NCBI GenBank assembly: GCA_030220185.1
Contig: JASPKZ010007551.1
Span: 425,001-489,000, forward strand
Length of the DNA stretch: 64,000 bases
From: Diploptera punctata
Lineage: Eukaryota; Arthropoda; Insecta; Blattodea; Blaberidae
Direction of reading: 5' to 3'
The translations under genes and the position numbers were made by a program. Position 1 is the stretch's first letter, and every line of letters starts with the position of its first letter. The notes under the pieces are model-generated. The model was given only the letters and a program-made list of their open reading frames with translations. It made no database searches and was not told the DNA's origin. This document shows positions 33,881 through 44,017 of this stretch, piece by piece.

Positions 33881-34757
33881 GGCTGGAAGTAAACATCAAT
33901 TAAACTAAATATATGGTCACACACAGAAATTCAATATATGATGGAAATGAGCATTAAATGATTAATGAGGGAAATTTTTAAGAAGTGGCTGAAATCAAAT
34001 ACTAGGAACAATAATTACACTCAGGAATGAGGTGCACGAAGAAATTAGACAGGCTCAATTCTGGAAATGCATGCTATTATGCATTACAGAGACTTTTGCC
34101 AACCCAACTGCTCTATAAAAAAAACTGAAAATATATAAAGCAGTTATTCTCCAAATTATATGGTTGCGAAACATGGACTCCTGGTTAACCCTATTAAAGC
34201 TAATTGATATTGGGGCAATAATGGATCACTAAAAACCTTAAGGGAGGGGACAAAGATTATGAGTATTTGAGAATAAATATCTTAGGAACATTTTTGGAGC
34301 AAACAAATACAAAGAGGTAGGTAAATGGAGATACGCTACTAATTCAATAATGTATCACTAAAAAACTTTAATGGAGGACAGAAGATTATGAGTGTTTGAA
34401 AATAAATTTAAGAAATTTTTTGGACTAAAGATATACAAAGAGCCTGGTGAATGGAGAAGACTATAATACAGTGATCTACTTGACGTTTAACGGAAACGAC
34501 ATGTAATAACAATATGTTCATGTCTCGTAGACTGTGAAGGACACAAATGGGGAATGAAAGAGGAGCATGGAAACTCCTTGTAGGAAAACCAAAGTGAAAG
34601 CACCTAAGCTAGGCAAAGAATGAGGTGGGAGAATAACCATGATATGAAAGAGGTAAATTATGCAACAGATGATTGGAAAATGTTGGCTTAGGATAGGGAT
34701 GCATGGAGGGCAGGTATGAACCTATGGGTTCAATACTGCCAGTGACTTAGATAGTTA
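33881..34757 (+). pseudogene. LINE family H fragment, heavily decayed
   Basis: Residual matches to the H coding end: GAAGTAAACATCAAT, AAACATGGACTCCTGG, GGGGAATGAAAGAGGAGC, AAGAATGAGGTGGGAGAAT and TTCAATACTGCCAGTGAC. The segment around CACTAAAAACCTTAA…AAGATTATGAGT is duplicated (34230 and 34350). Confidence 0.7.
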
Positions 34758-35465
34758 GCACAGTTGATGAATCGTTTAGATGAACAAAAATTGAAGTGAA
34801 TAATTCCTTTATCAGTTCTAAAAAATAAGACTTACAAGATGCTTCTCTGCTTCTTTCTTGCTTTTTCTTAATTATGGTGACATTTTGTTCTGTACATAAC
34901 ACTCAAGATAATGCAGCTTGGTTTTTGAAATCTGTTTACAAATAATGCATAAAAAATATTAGCCTAGAACTTTTGTTGACGAAAGGATTCTACTAAAACT
35001 AAGTACACAAGACAATCTTGAATGTACCCTATGTTCCACTAATTTTTCACATTGTATCACTATTATTATTAACACAAACTTCCTCTAATAAGCTCCATGT
35101 TGTACTAACTAATTTATAAAGCTGTTTTCTACCATGCCCTGGGTTGCACTAAATGAAAGAGAAAAAAAAATTATTAACTGAATCTATTGTTCCAAATAAT
35201 TAATTAATGATAACCGTCAATCTATGTGGTTAGTTTTAGTAGAATTCGATCCTTAATAAATAAACTTTTAATTTTTTTTGTATTATTTGTAAACAGACTG
35301 CCAAAATCAGCCTATATTATATTCAATGTTATGTAACAAATCAGTTGATATTTACGTTTTGCTCAAAATTAGAAACTTATCAAAGTGAAACCTCAAGGGA
35401 AAAAAAAGGAAAGAAAAAGACTGATGTCTGGTGGAAAAAAAGTTTTTTTTTTAATTCCAACAAAT
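34758..35465. other. No gene recognised
   Basis: AT-rich presumed intron; nothing identified. Confidence 0.35.
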
Positions 35466-35665
35466 ATCATAGCGGCTCCATGTCACAAGCAGTTAGATGC
35501 TCACCTCTCACCCCTGGGATCTTGAGTTCGTGTCTTGGTCACTCCACGTGGGAGTCATGATGGATGAATCAGAATTGGACAGGTTTTTCTCAGGGTTTCT
35601 CCCATTTTCCCCTGCCATAAATTTCATTCTACCATTTTTCCACAATCATCTCATTCATTTATTTT
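35466..35665 (+). repeat. tRNA-derived SINE (family J)
   Basis: Head GCTCCATGTCACAAGCAG, GATGCTCACCTCTCACCCC and a weak B box GAGTTCGTGTC. Then GTCACTCCACGTGGGAGTC, GACAGGTTTTTCTCAGGG and TCTACCATTTTTCCAC. The type is familiar from cockroach sequences. Confidence 0.65.
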
Positions 35666-35667
35666 CA

Positions 35668-35856
35668 ATAATAATAGTAGTAACAAGAATTAATTGTTAT
35701 CTCAATCAAAAAATTAATTTATTAAGTCGACGTTTCAATCTCCTTGTGTTCTAAATGTCTTGAAAATTGTCACACAAGGAGATTGAAACATTGACTTAAT
35801 AAATTAATTTTTTGACTGAGATAATGATTAATTATCGTTATTATTACTATTATTAA
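35668..35856. repeat. Inverted repeat (foldback) with ~60-85-bp arms
   Basis: TTATCTCAATCAAAAAATTA, ATTTATTAAGTC and GTTTCAATCTCCTTGTG are mirrored by CACAAGGAGATTGAAAC, GACTTAATAAATTAAT and GACTGAGATAA across a loop at 35749-35772. Confidence 0.9.
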
Positions 35857-36256
35857 CTACTCTCAGAGAATAATATTTAACAAACATATTAAATATAATT
35901 TATTTTCATCTGCCCCTGTGATGGTGTGTCAAGCATGATTAGCAGCATCTTGTTATTCACAGACCTTCAACGTAAGGGGATTCATTGCATCTCAACCTCA
36001 ACCCAATCCTGTGTCAGATACTAGTTGAGCTTTTTTACAGATAATGTCCGCAATGTTTGTTCAGACGAACAATTCTTGCCAACAAACTGTATAACTGCCA
36101 ATTAAACTGTATAATTAGCAAACTTAAAAATGAAACAGAATAACATGTTTCCTGTTCGAAGAATAATCTCTAGCTGTTTTCAGTAGTCTCAAATTTTAGA
36201 TGAATGTAACTACAAATCATTAGCCTTAAAATACCATGCTATTATACTGAAGATGC

Positions 36257-36366
36257 TCTAACTAAAAATTAATGCAACAATTAAATTAGTTGGTTACAAT
36301 TGTTTTTTTAATATTAGAAGGTAGTAAATAATTGTTGCATTTGTTCGTTCCCATTATTTAGTTAGA
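36257..36366. repeat. Small imperfect inverted repeat
   Basis: CTAACTAAAAATTAATGCAA and TAATTGTTGCATTTG…TATTTAGTTAG are imperfect reverse complements. It lies about 65 bp inside the intron from the EXT1 donor. Confidence 0.6.
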
Positions 36367-36431
36367 ACATACTGAATATAGTGATATCAAATAACAGATA
36401 CAATTAATATTGTGTCTGACATAATAAATAC

Positions 36432-37357
36432 CTGTCATATTCAGCATTGTCTTCATCACACCGTTCATCTTTTAACTCCTTCCAGCTCTTTCCGTGACGG
36501 CATGTTGTCACTAACACTATATCCTTTTCATTGTGAAGATGGTACAAAGAGTTACGTGTTTCCGACCCAATCCCATGAACATAACGTTTTCCTTTAAATG
36601 CAAGTAAGTACTTCTTAGACACTGGAAAATTGTTAGTAGTAACAAATCCAGATTCACCCCCTTTTTCAGGATGATTTTTATGAAATAAGGGAATAGAAAC
36701 ATCAAACCCTGGTCTGAAGTTCGTTACCGACATGCTCGCTTTTGCTAAAATAGCCATACCAGGGTCAAAACCTAAACTATCTTCAGCATAATCAGGCCAT
36801 GTCCCAGAATAAAGATTAAATATGACATGATTTCTCCCTTCATTCCATAGTCTCAACTTTTGTAATCGAGCTGGAACATTTCGAACATAATCAGATGAAA
36901 GAGTATCTCTATCTAATGTATCAATACCTAAAACGAATAAGCAAGCTTGACTAGGATCTGATGTATAGTATCTTGACTCCTGAATCACATTTAACACTTT
37001 TTGATATGATGGACTTGGGGTTAGAATAGTTGCAGTTTCTGATTCTTCAGACTGGGGGTAAATGTAAACTTTAAATTCACCACGACATTTACTAAAATCA
37101 AAACAAGTTTCCATTCGACACTTCTGATTGCTATTAACGGTATTGCTCGCCCATTTTTGTGTCCCACCGGTCCGTCTTAAATGGGGCGATGATTCCAAAT
37201 CACGGTCATAAAATTGTTCGTTTATATCAACATACGTAGGAAGATTTTCATAGGGTAATCGTGCACTTTCACTCTTCAATCGGTATCCACCAAAATAACA
37301 ATAAGCTAGAAAAGCACATGACAATAATACTAATAGATATCTTTTCTTCGCCTGCAT
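36432..37357 (-). CDS. EXT1: Exostosin-1 / tout-velu homologue, first coding exon
   Basis: Exostosin-1 is a Golgi/ER type II membrane glycosyltransferase. With EXT2 it polymerises the GlcA-GlcNAc chain of heparan sulfate. The exon encodes 308 codons plus two bases. It starts MQAKKRYLLVLL, like vertebrate EXT1, and has a hydrophobic signal anchor at about residues 6-25. It then enters the GT47 exostosin domain with CRMETCFDFSKC, YTSDPSQACLFVLGIDTLDRD, FNLYSGTWPDY, KASMSVTNFRPGFDVSIPL and FKGKRYVHGIGSETRN. It ends EYD-AG followed by GTATTT, a donor in the same codon phase (2) as the human exon 1/2 boundary as I recall it. The ATG at 37357 has an AAAATG context. The frame is open 13 codons further upstream but only to a GTG. 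It has no stops or frameshifts, unlike everything else here. Later exons were not seen. Confidence 0.96.
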
Positions 37358-37860
37358 TTTGTAACACAAATTTGTATTTAGAACACTGTTACACACTTAT
37401 TCATGTCATGGTTAGAACTATTACTGTATTATGGGAACGTTATGGATAATATAATAAAGGAACTTGGACATAACCTCAAATGTTACTGTCATCTTCAGCA
37501 TCTTTTTCACGCCATCTTACTGATTTCTCTGTACCCTCCTCCTTCTCAAATGTTGTGGGCAGAGTCGATATGGTATACAATAACCACGCGCATCTTCCAT
37601 TCATTCACACACTGAAGCTATCACACGATTTAAAAAACTGTGCACATAAATAAGAACTTTGCATCGTAAACATGTCATCTATAAAGAACACACAAGCTAA
37701 AATGACCCGCCTCCCACCATTTCCAAAGAAAGTTTGCCAGCTGCGATTCACTTCTGCCGTACCGACCGTCATTACGGCGGCAGTGCTGCCATTTTGCGGA
37801 CAATCGAGCAACTTATAGTAAAACTGACTATCGCGTTCCGCTACAATTAACCCGCGATAT
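37358..37860 (-). promoter_or_regulatory. EXT1 5' UTR / promoter candidate region
   Basis: The stretch upstream of the EXT1 ATG is unusually GC- and CpG-rich at about 37680-37860. On the minus strand it carries TCAGTT (37822-37827), an arthropod initiator-like match, and AAAATGGCAGC, a YY1/Pho-like motif. If transcription started at the TCAGTT, the leader would hold short upstream reading frames, including a 6-codon one starting in that AAAATGG. No TATA box is clear. This rests on position and composition only. Confidence 0.3.
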
Positions 37861-37984
37861 TTAAATGTGAATATTGAAAAGTAATTATAAATATTGCATA
37901 GTTTTTCTAATATTTCATGTAGTGTTTATATTACTTATTACACATAACATTTAAACGAAAAATACAATATTACCGAACAAGTTG

Positions 37985-38075
37985 CACAGACGGTAGCGAT
38001 TTAGACTCATATTTGAAAGGTCCCAGGTTTAAATCTCGTTGCCGACTAACTTGAGATTTTTCCTGATTTTTTCTG
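37985..38075 (+). repeat. tRNA-like SINE head fragment
   Basis: GACGGTAGCGATTTAGACTC, B-box-like AGGTTTAAATCTCG and then GATTTTTCCTGATTTTTT. A weak but typical tRNA-derived layout. Confidence 0.45.
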
Positions 38076-38244
38076 TCATCAAATCAAATTATGCACTGGA
38101 ATTTAATTTCTAGGATTCATATCAATATATTAATAATTTCATAGTATCGTAAAAAATAAACTTGACAAATATTAAATCATCTACAAATAAGTGAAATAAA
38201 AATACAACAGTAATTAAAGAACAGTGACGTTGTTATTGTTATTT

Positions 38245-38556
38245 TTATTCAATGCCCGAGGTTGTCATTTCGACATTTCTCTGGTGTTTTCTACTGACAT
38301 TGGCTTATTTGTAACCCACTTCTGAAGTTGGGGTATCTAGAAGGCGGAGTTACGTTACCTCGATGGTATGATGGCTGATAAATAATAATGAAGCGCCAGG
38401 AGAGTTCTTAACCTAAACTTAACCTAAATTCCAGACCATGGGTAACCAGAGGAATGATTACCTTTTAAGGGAAATGTCCTATGATTTGACAGGGAATCGA
38501 ATCCGGGACCTTATGAACAGTAGTCTGAAATGCTGACCGCTAGCCCACGAGGTTGG
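38245..38556 (-). repeat. SINE family B, full length
   Basis: Matches 28602-28901 end to end, including the CGAGGTAACGTAACTCCGCC body and the head with TTCGATTCCCTG. A 12-base stretch (CCTAAACTTAACC) is duplicated inside. It abuts the ATT microsatellite. Confidence 0.9.
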
Positions 38557-38673
38557 TTATTATTATCATCATCATCATTACTATTATTATTGTTATTATT
38601 ATAATCATTATTGTTATAATAATAATAATTATTATTATTATTATTACTATTACTATTACTATTATTATTACTA

Positions 38674-38704
<31 letters not shown>

Positions 38705-38755
38705 TACTATTACTATTACTATTACTATTACTATTACTATTACTATTACTATTAC

Positions 38756-38851
<96 letters not shown>
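38557..38851. repeat. Compound (ATT)n/(ACTATT)n microsatellite
   Basis: Nearly 300 bp of ATT repeats with interspersed ACT and GTT variants. Long open frames of Ile/Val or Ser/Thr here are artefacts. Confidence 0.97.
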
Positions 38852-39179
38852 GTCCACCGCTGTGGTCTCGAGGTAGTGTGCAGCCTTGTCACCCAGCGGG
38901 CCCGGGTTCGATCCTCGGTCGGGGCAGTTTTTCTGGGTGAGGTTTTTATCGGAGTTTTTTCTCATATGTAAGTCAAATGTCAGGAAAACTTTAAGGCCCA
39001 AACGGTCCCCGAAATCATATGACCATCATCATCCTTATCATTATCATCATCATCATCCTTCATCGGTGTGGAAAGCAACGGGAAGCTACCACACCTACAA
39101 TTCCCTAGTAAAACTGCAAGCATAGCATCAAATGCAATGATTGCAGTGAAGGACCTGCCTTCGAGCAGAATTACTATGA

Positions 39180-39180
<1 letters not shown>
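38852..39180 (+). repeat. SINE family A, full length, inside ATT repeats
   Basis: Head GTCCACCGCTGTGGTCTCGA through the 3' module GCAGAATTACTATG. ATT repeats lie on both sides, so the target duplication is hidden. Confidence 0.93.
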
Positions 39181-39256
<76 letters not shown>

Positions 39257-39257
39257 C
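39181..39257. repeat. (ATT)n microsatellite
   Basis: Uninterrupted ATT repeats directly at the 3' end of the SINE. Confidence 0.97.
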
Positions 39258-39443
39258 ATTGATCCAATGAAGAAAAATACACCTAAAATTCAATTACTAT
39301 TTTTCAGCAATCAGATAACTTGATAAAATAGAACGTGGAAAAATATATAAATTTAATCCCGACAGTAAATTTATTATTAGAATAAAACACATTTTTAACA
39401 CTTCAGGAATCTTCAATATTATTAATAAATTGTTATAAATGTT

Positions 39444-39600
39444 TTTATTTTACAATGCCACCAAGTTGTTTTACATTTCTTGCATTCTCTCCTGTTATTA
39501 GCGAAACTGTAACTCACTTGTGAAATTGGAGCTTCTGGAATATGAGTTGGTTACCCTAAATGACGGGTGATAAATGATAACGAAGTATCACGAGAGACTT
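39444..39600 (-). repeat. SINE family B 3' module (diverged)
   Basis: Minus strand: CTCTCGTGATACTTCGTTAT, TTATCACCCGTCATTT and CAGGAGAGAATGCAAGAAATG correspond to the B tail. It is joined to a C tail at 39601. Confidence 0.75.
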
Positions 39601-39755
39601 TAAATTTAAACTCCAACTCCATGGTGCGACAGGCCTAGAAGGTCCTTGGCCTACCAGTCGGGGACTGGCCTCACATCCACTTGTGTTAATCACAGAGGTA
39701 GACGATCATCCAGCCAATATAGGGGAGACATGTGATCTTCCTGCTGCTGGTCATC
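39601..39755 (-). repeat. SINE family C 3' module, fused to B tail
   Basis: Minus strand: GTCTACCTCTGTGATTAACA, CACTTGTGTTAATC region and CTAGGCCTGTCGCACCATGG. In element orientation the order is C tail then B tail with no head between them. Confidence 0.75.
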
Positions 39756-40119
39756 AGACATCCATCCATCAACATCATGATCAACTTACTTTCTACTGGC
39801 TAACTAGCCGGGACAAATGGATTGTTGTCTTGGAACTCGGGGTCCACTTAATCAGTGGGCCGAAGAATTGCTCACCACCTGCTATTTTAATAGCAGGTCG
39901 CAGGAATTTTCACTCTACGCTAAGTGTTTTGCCAATTTAAGAGTTAAAATATGTTAGCGCTAATTCTATGTAGCATAGCAATACTGGAAATACAAAATAA
40001 TATAAAGATAAATAATTGGATTTCATTTACTTATACAGGAAACGAAACAACGTGTAACTTGTGTTTAAATAAACTTACGAACATGAAACTAGTTCTAATG
40101 GAAAGATAAACCCAAAACC

Positions 40120-41229
40120 TTACGGATGTTTAATGTGAGATCCGTTGGTAAAACGACACATATCAAGCCTGTAGTCCATTTCCGCCCAGGAACGTTGTGG
40201 CATTTCATGGTCAACTGTTTCGATGGTTGCTGTGATGCGCCCCCTTAGAACAAGGACGGTCTATTCATGGTCAACTGTTTCGATGGCTGCTGTGATGCGC
40301 CCTCTTAGATCAAGGACGATCTATGGAAGAGGCTTGTACACAAGATATTTGGCATAACCCCACAAAAGAAAGTCTGGAGTATGAGTTAGTAAAGAAAGTA
40401 TGAGGTCTGGAGAACGCGGAGGCCAAGGAAAAAGTTCATCGTCATTACCAACACGGCCAATCCATCGGTTCGGTAGTCTGGTGATGAGCTCCAATCTGAC
40501 GTCATTATGAAAATGAGGCGGTGCGCCGTCCTGTTGAAAGATCACGTTGGCATTTCCTGTTTCAGCTGAGGCAGGAGCCATTGTTGTAGCATATTCAGGT
40601 ACTCACATCCTGCAATTGTTTTATCTACAAAGAAGAACGGGCCGTACACTTTCTGCAGGCTTAAAGCGCATAATACATTCACTTTAGGAGATTCGCGGAC
40701 ATTCTGCACGTACGTATTGGGTTTTTCCGACCCCCAGATTCTAACGTCATGTTTGTTCATTTTACCTGAAAGATGGAACGTGCACTCGTCACTAAACACT
40801 ATGGGTTCGAAAAACCCATCAGTTTCCATGAGAGTCTGCATATTCTCACAGAAAGTACGACACACCATTTTATCTTCTTCCTTTAAGAACAGTAGCATCT
40901 GCTTCAAGCGTTTACGCTGAACTTTCCATACGGTGGATTTAGGGATCTGCAGCTTCCTACTAGTTGCAATGGTTGTTTTTTGAGGACTACGTGTAAAAGA
41001 TTCACGAATCCGGTCTACAGCTGTCTTACTTACAGCCGGGGCGTCCAGAAGATTTCCTCCTATAGATGCATCCTCTTGTCGTAAAATCAGATTATCACTT
41101 ACGAATTGAAGGACCACTGGGTGGATCTTCACCAAATTTTGTTCCAAAATGTCGTTGAACAACAATTACAGATTGATGAACATGATAATCCAGAACACAG
41201 AACGCTCGCTTATCCTCAATACCAGTCAT
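40120..41229 (-). pseudogene. Mariner-type transposase, frameshifted
   Basis: N-terminal helix-turn-helix MTGIEDKRAFCVLDYHVHQS, then VVQRHFGTKFGEDPPSG. A frame change follows, then DAPAVSKTAVDRIRES, LQIPKSTVWKV, the first catalytic Asp in PIVFSDECTFHLSGK, SPKVNVLCALS and VYGPFFFVDKTI. After another frameshift near 40570 comes the second Asp in VIFQQDGAPPHFHNDV, then WIGRVG and WPPRSPDL. A seven-residue insertion then separates SPDL from the usual PCDFFLWG block. The C-terminus is doubled by a 60-bp tandem duplication at 40204-40323. Normal proteins of this type are about 340-360 aa. It is inactive. Confidence 0.85.
40204..40323. repeat. 60-bp tandem duplication in the mariner C-terminus
   Basis: TTCATGGTCAACTGTTTCGA and TGCTGTGATGCGCC recur at exactly 60-bp spacing with four differences. 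Confidence 0.97.
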
Positions 41230-41588
41230 TTACTCACCTTCAACAATACGCAATGTTGTATGTAATTATACGTCATTGTTGCCAACTGTGCCAACTGTGA
41301 TACTATAACCAAAACGTTTTGAGTTTCTCTTTCCATTAGTAGTATTTTCATGTTTGTAAGCTTATTTATGTGCAAGTTTACACGTGTTCGAAAACCCGAA
41401 AGAGCATTTGTGGGAACCCTGTATTTTAAATAGCATTTTAAAAAAAACTATGTAATATTATTTCAAACCAAATAGAAGAAAACAATTAACAGGGACCCTA
41501 ATCTGTGCAATAAAAATGAAAGCAAAGGAGTTTGTAAACTCAAGTGTAATATTCATAGTTAAATATGGGAAATAATTTATTCAAGTTT

Positions 41589-42033
41589 AATAATTGTGAC
41601 ATGTTTTATATCGGCAGAATCGCCAGAAATTTTAACACCAGATTCAATTAAAATTTTAGAGACTTCATTAACAGCTAGGAAAAATCAAGCTTTGCTAAGC
41701 ATATCATAGAATCAGGTCATCAATTTAACAAAATCGTTAATACAATGCCAATCCAGCACAATGAAAATATTAACTATAAAATCAACATCCTTGAATACAT
41801 TGAAACCTTAAAAGAAGCAGAGAACACATCCAAAGACCTGAACCCGCTGATATTAAAGTCTATGAAAAAAGAAGTATCATTGTATTTGCTGATGATGGAA
41901 GATTGTCCTAAAAATAGTATTATTGTAATTGCTTATTATGAAAGACTGTCTTCTGAAAGCCCTACTTTATTTAATGTTAGCGAAGTTTTCTAAACAGAAG
42001 TTTTAGTTGAGGACGACCGATACATTAGGTACG
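41589..42033 (+). pseudogene. Penelope-like element remnant: GIY-YIG endonuclease and 3' end
   Basis: One frame with two stops reads NNCDMFYIGRIARNFNTRFN, then RDFINS, SSFAKHIIESGHQFNKI and NINYKINILEYIETLKEA. This is the C-terminal GIY-YIG nuclease of Penelope-like retroelements: YIG, R in RNFNTRF and the FAKH..ESGH block are in the expected order. The frame ends at 41993 and runs into CTAAACAGAAGTTTTAGTTG plus AGGACGACC, also found as tandem/inverted copies at 5706-5895. No reverse transcriptase part is present. Confidence 0.75.
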
Positions 42034-42136
42034 AATTTTAAACTTGTAATATTTTAATGAATAACCTCAATGATGTATGGAATGCGAACCCGCTGTGTAC
42101 GATGCACCAATATTACGTGTACAGTACATATATATA

Positions 42137-42450
42137 GTCCACCGCTGTGGTCTCAAGGTAGCGTGCTGCCTTGTCATGCAGCGGGCCCGGGTTCGATCCC
42201 CGGTCGGGGCAGTTTTTCGGGGTTTTTCCTCACCTGTAAGACAAATGTCAGGTAAACTTTAAGGCCCAAACGGTCCCCGAAATCATATGGCCATCATCAT
42301 TATCATCATCCTTCACCGGTGTGGAAAGCGACGGGAAGCTACCACACCTGCAATTCCCTAGTAAAACTGCAAGTATAGCATGGAAATGCTATGATTGCAG
42401 GGAAGGACGTGCCTTCGGGCAGAATTACTATGGATGGATGGATGGATATA
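42137..42450 (+). repeat. SINE family A, full length
   Basis: Head GTCCACCGCTGTGGTCTCAA to the 3' end GCAGAATTACTATGGATGG plus GGATGG repeats. A 14-bp deletion removes the GGGTGAGGTT part. Confidence 0.93.
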
Positions 42451-43128
42451 TTGTTTCAGAAATTAAAAGTCCAAAGTAATTAAATTCGGATACTCATTTA
42501 ATTATATTTCCATCCAATTCTATTTTAACCGTCGTAATATTTTTCAATACATTGTCATAGCTTTTGTTTTGCTAACAGAAATGTTATTATAATTTTTGGC
42601 TATAAATTTTCAATAACAGGAGCTAAATATACTGAGCTGGTAAAAGTACGAAGAAAGAGATTCGTAGCGGATGGAAGATGTTTGTATCAAAAAGTTTGGC
42701 CGTGAGAGATTGTGTAAAGAGGACGAGGAGAAAGTTATTAACGTGGTGATTAGAATGCGCAGTGGCTGTTCGTAATTAAAACAGACCTCGTTAACTAAAG
42801 GCTTATATTCCTTCATCCGCAGCAACCCTAACATAGATCTACATTTCACAATTATGATTACTCTTATTATATGCCAATGCAGGCATTTTACAACCGTTTA
42901 ATGCAATTAAATCCTCAACTTTCTTGAGTCTAATATGATTCTGGAAGTTTTATGCACACGTCTTCAAATGTTCATATAATATTTCCTACTAAATCCAATG
43001 AATTTCCTTCTTATAAAACTTTATATCCCTACCATCTCAACCCCGTTCGATTATATAGCAAGGTTTTAGTTGAAAAATTAAAAGTATGGATACTCACTTA
43101 ACCCTTTACATTACTCTGCAGATTATAT
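42451..43128. other. No gene recognised
   Basis: AT-rich; no element identified. Confidence 0.35.
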
Positions 43129-43358
43129 ATCCATCCATAGCAATTCTGCCCAAAGAAAGGTCTTTCACTGCAATCATAGCATTTTCATGCTAAGATTTCG
43201 GGGACCGTTTGGTCCTTTAAGTTTTTCTGACATTTGTCTTACAGGTGAGGAAAAAACCCCGATAAAAATCTCACCCAGAAAAACTGCCCCAACTGGGATT
43301 GAACCCGCGCCCGCTGCGTGACAAGGCAGCACGCTACCTCGAGACCACAGCGATGGAC
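43129..43358 (-). repeat. SINE family A with internal deletion
   Basis: Minus-strand head (GTCCATCGCTGTGGTCTCGA) and extreme 3' end are present, but the GGTGTGGAAAGC…CTAGTAAAAC segment and (CAT)n are missing. B box GGTTCAATCCC is mutated. Confidence 0.9.
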
Positions 43359-43425
43359 TTAGTTTATTTATTTATATATATATATATTTACTTATTTATT
43401 TATTTAATGTATTTATTTAATGTAT

Positions 43426-43500
<75 letters not shown>

Positions 43501-43502
43501 TT
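43359..43502. repeat. (TTTA)n microsatellite with short (TA)n
   Basis: Over 100 bp of TTTA repeats directly after the SINE head. Long Leu/Phe/Ile/Tyr frames here are artefacts. Confidence 0.97.
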
Positions 43503-44015
43503 CCCGCTATATACTGTACATGTATTATGTTCTAAAACCATTAGGTGTAATAGTTCAACTAAACGAAAATTTAAAAATCTCTCTACTGATCGCAATTATT
43601 GATGTTTGACAACGAAACTCACTATACCCTATTGAAATAAACCAGAATAAGTATTGTCCAAAAATCAGTTAAATTCGACCGTTAGATGTGGGTGTTTACC
43701 TGAAACCCGAAATTAAAAATTTACTCTACATTGGTTCATCGCAATGTATACCAAATAATTTAATTAACCCTTAAAAGTGGTAATGTATCATATAAGACAT
43801 ATTACTTTTAACTAAAAATATTTACTTACATTCCATGTATAACCGCGACTGCTGGCACATATTTTATCAATGTTTAAGAAAATAACTAACTCTAACTTAA
43901 ATTAATAATTAATATATTCCACTCCTATAATTACATTTTATTCTTACTTATTCAACTAAAAATAAAAACATATTTGATTTATTTAGGCGTAGCAGCGCAC
44001 CCCGGGTACTAAATA
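43503..44015 (+). repeat. Helitron-like fragment with one internal unit
   Basis: Contains TTCTAAAACCATTAGGTGTA, AATTTAAAAATCTCTCTAC and ATTGAAATAAACCAGAATAA (one unit of the 8990 type). It ends CGCACCCCGGGTACTAAAT, a possible decayed Helitron terminus. Confidence 0.5.
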
Positions 44016-44017
44016 TA

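Larger units (their letters stand above)
1..36431 (-). other. Probable first intron of EXT1 (extends past window start)
   Basis: A GT donor at 36430-36431 follows the EXT1 coding exon, and no sequence matching the next EXT1 exon (expected to encode YDYREML-like residues) was seen at lower coordinates. The whole left part of the window is therefore most simply a repeat-filled first intron of at least 36 kb. This is an inference; an unseen short exon could lie within it. Confidence 0.6.
40036..41421 (-). mobile_element. Full-length mariner/Tc1-superfamily element, dead
   Basis: Ends are inverted (CAGG… at the left; the complement of CAGGGTTCCC at the right) and flanked by TA (40034-40035, 41422-41423). 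Longer subterminal similarity follows: AACTTGTGTTTAAATAAACT at the left against AACTTGCACATAAATAAGCT at the right. The left end has lost about 30 bp. Encloses the transposase pseudogene. Confidence 0.8.

Noticed and set aside
36404..36431. Continuation of the EXT1 reading frame past EYDR as YLLCQTQY
   Set aside because: The GTATTT donor lies exactly at the known homology break; residues after it do not match exostosins.
37358..37396. Upstream extension of EXT1 to a GTG start
   Set aside because: The ATG at 37357 begins the conserved MQAKKRY and the upstream frame has no ATG.
38540..39262. Long open frames of Ile/Val, Ser/Thr or Tyr runs
   Set aside because: They are translations of ATT-type microsatellites with no other coding features; the same holds for 43299-43602, 52834-53281 and 63007-63100.
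40542..41165. A 207-codon intact transposase gene
   Set aside because: Its first ~20 codons are out of frame with the true N-terminus at 41229, and frameshifts near 41120 and 40570 break the protein; it is a pseudogene.
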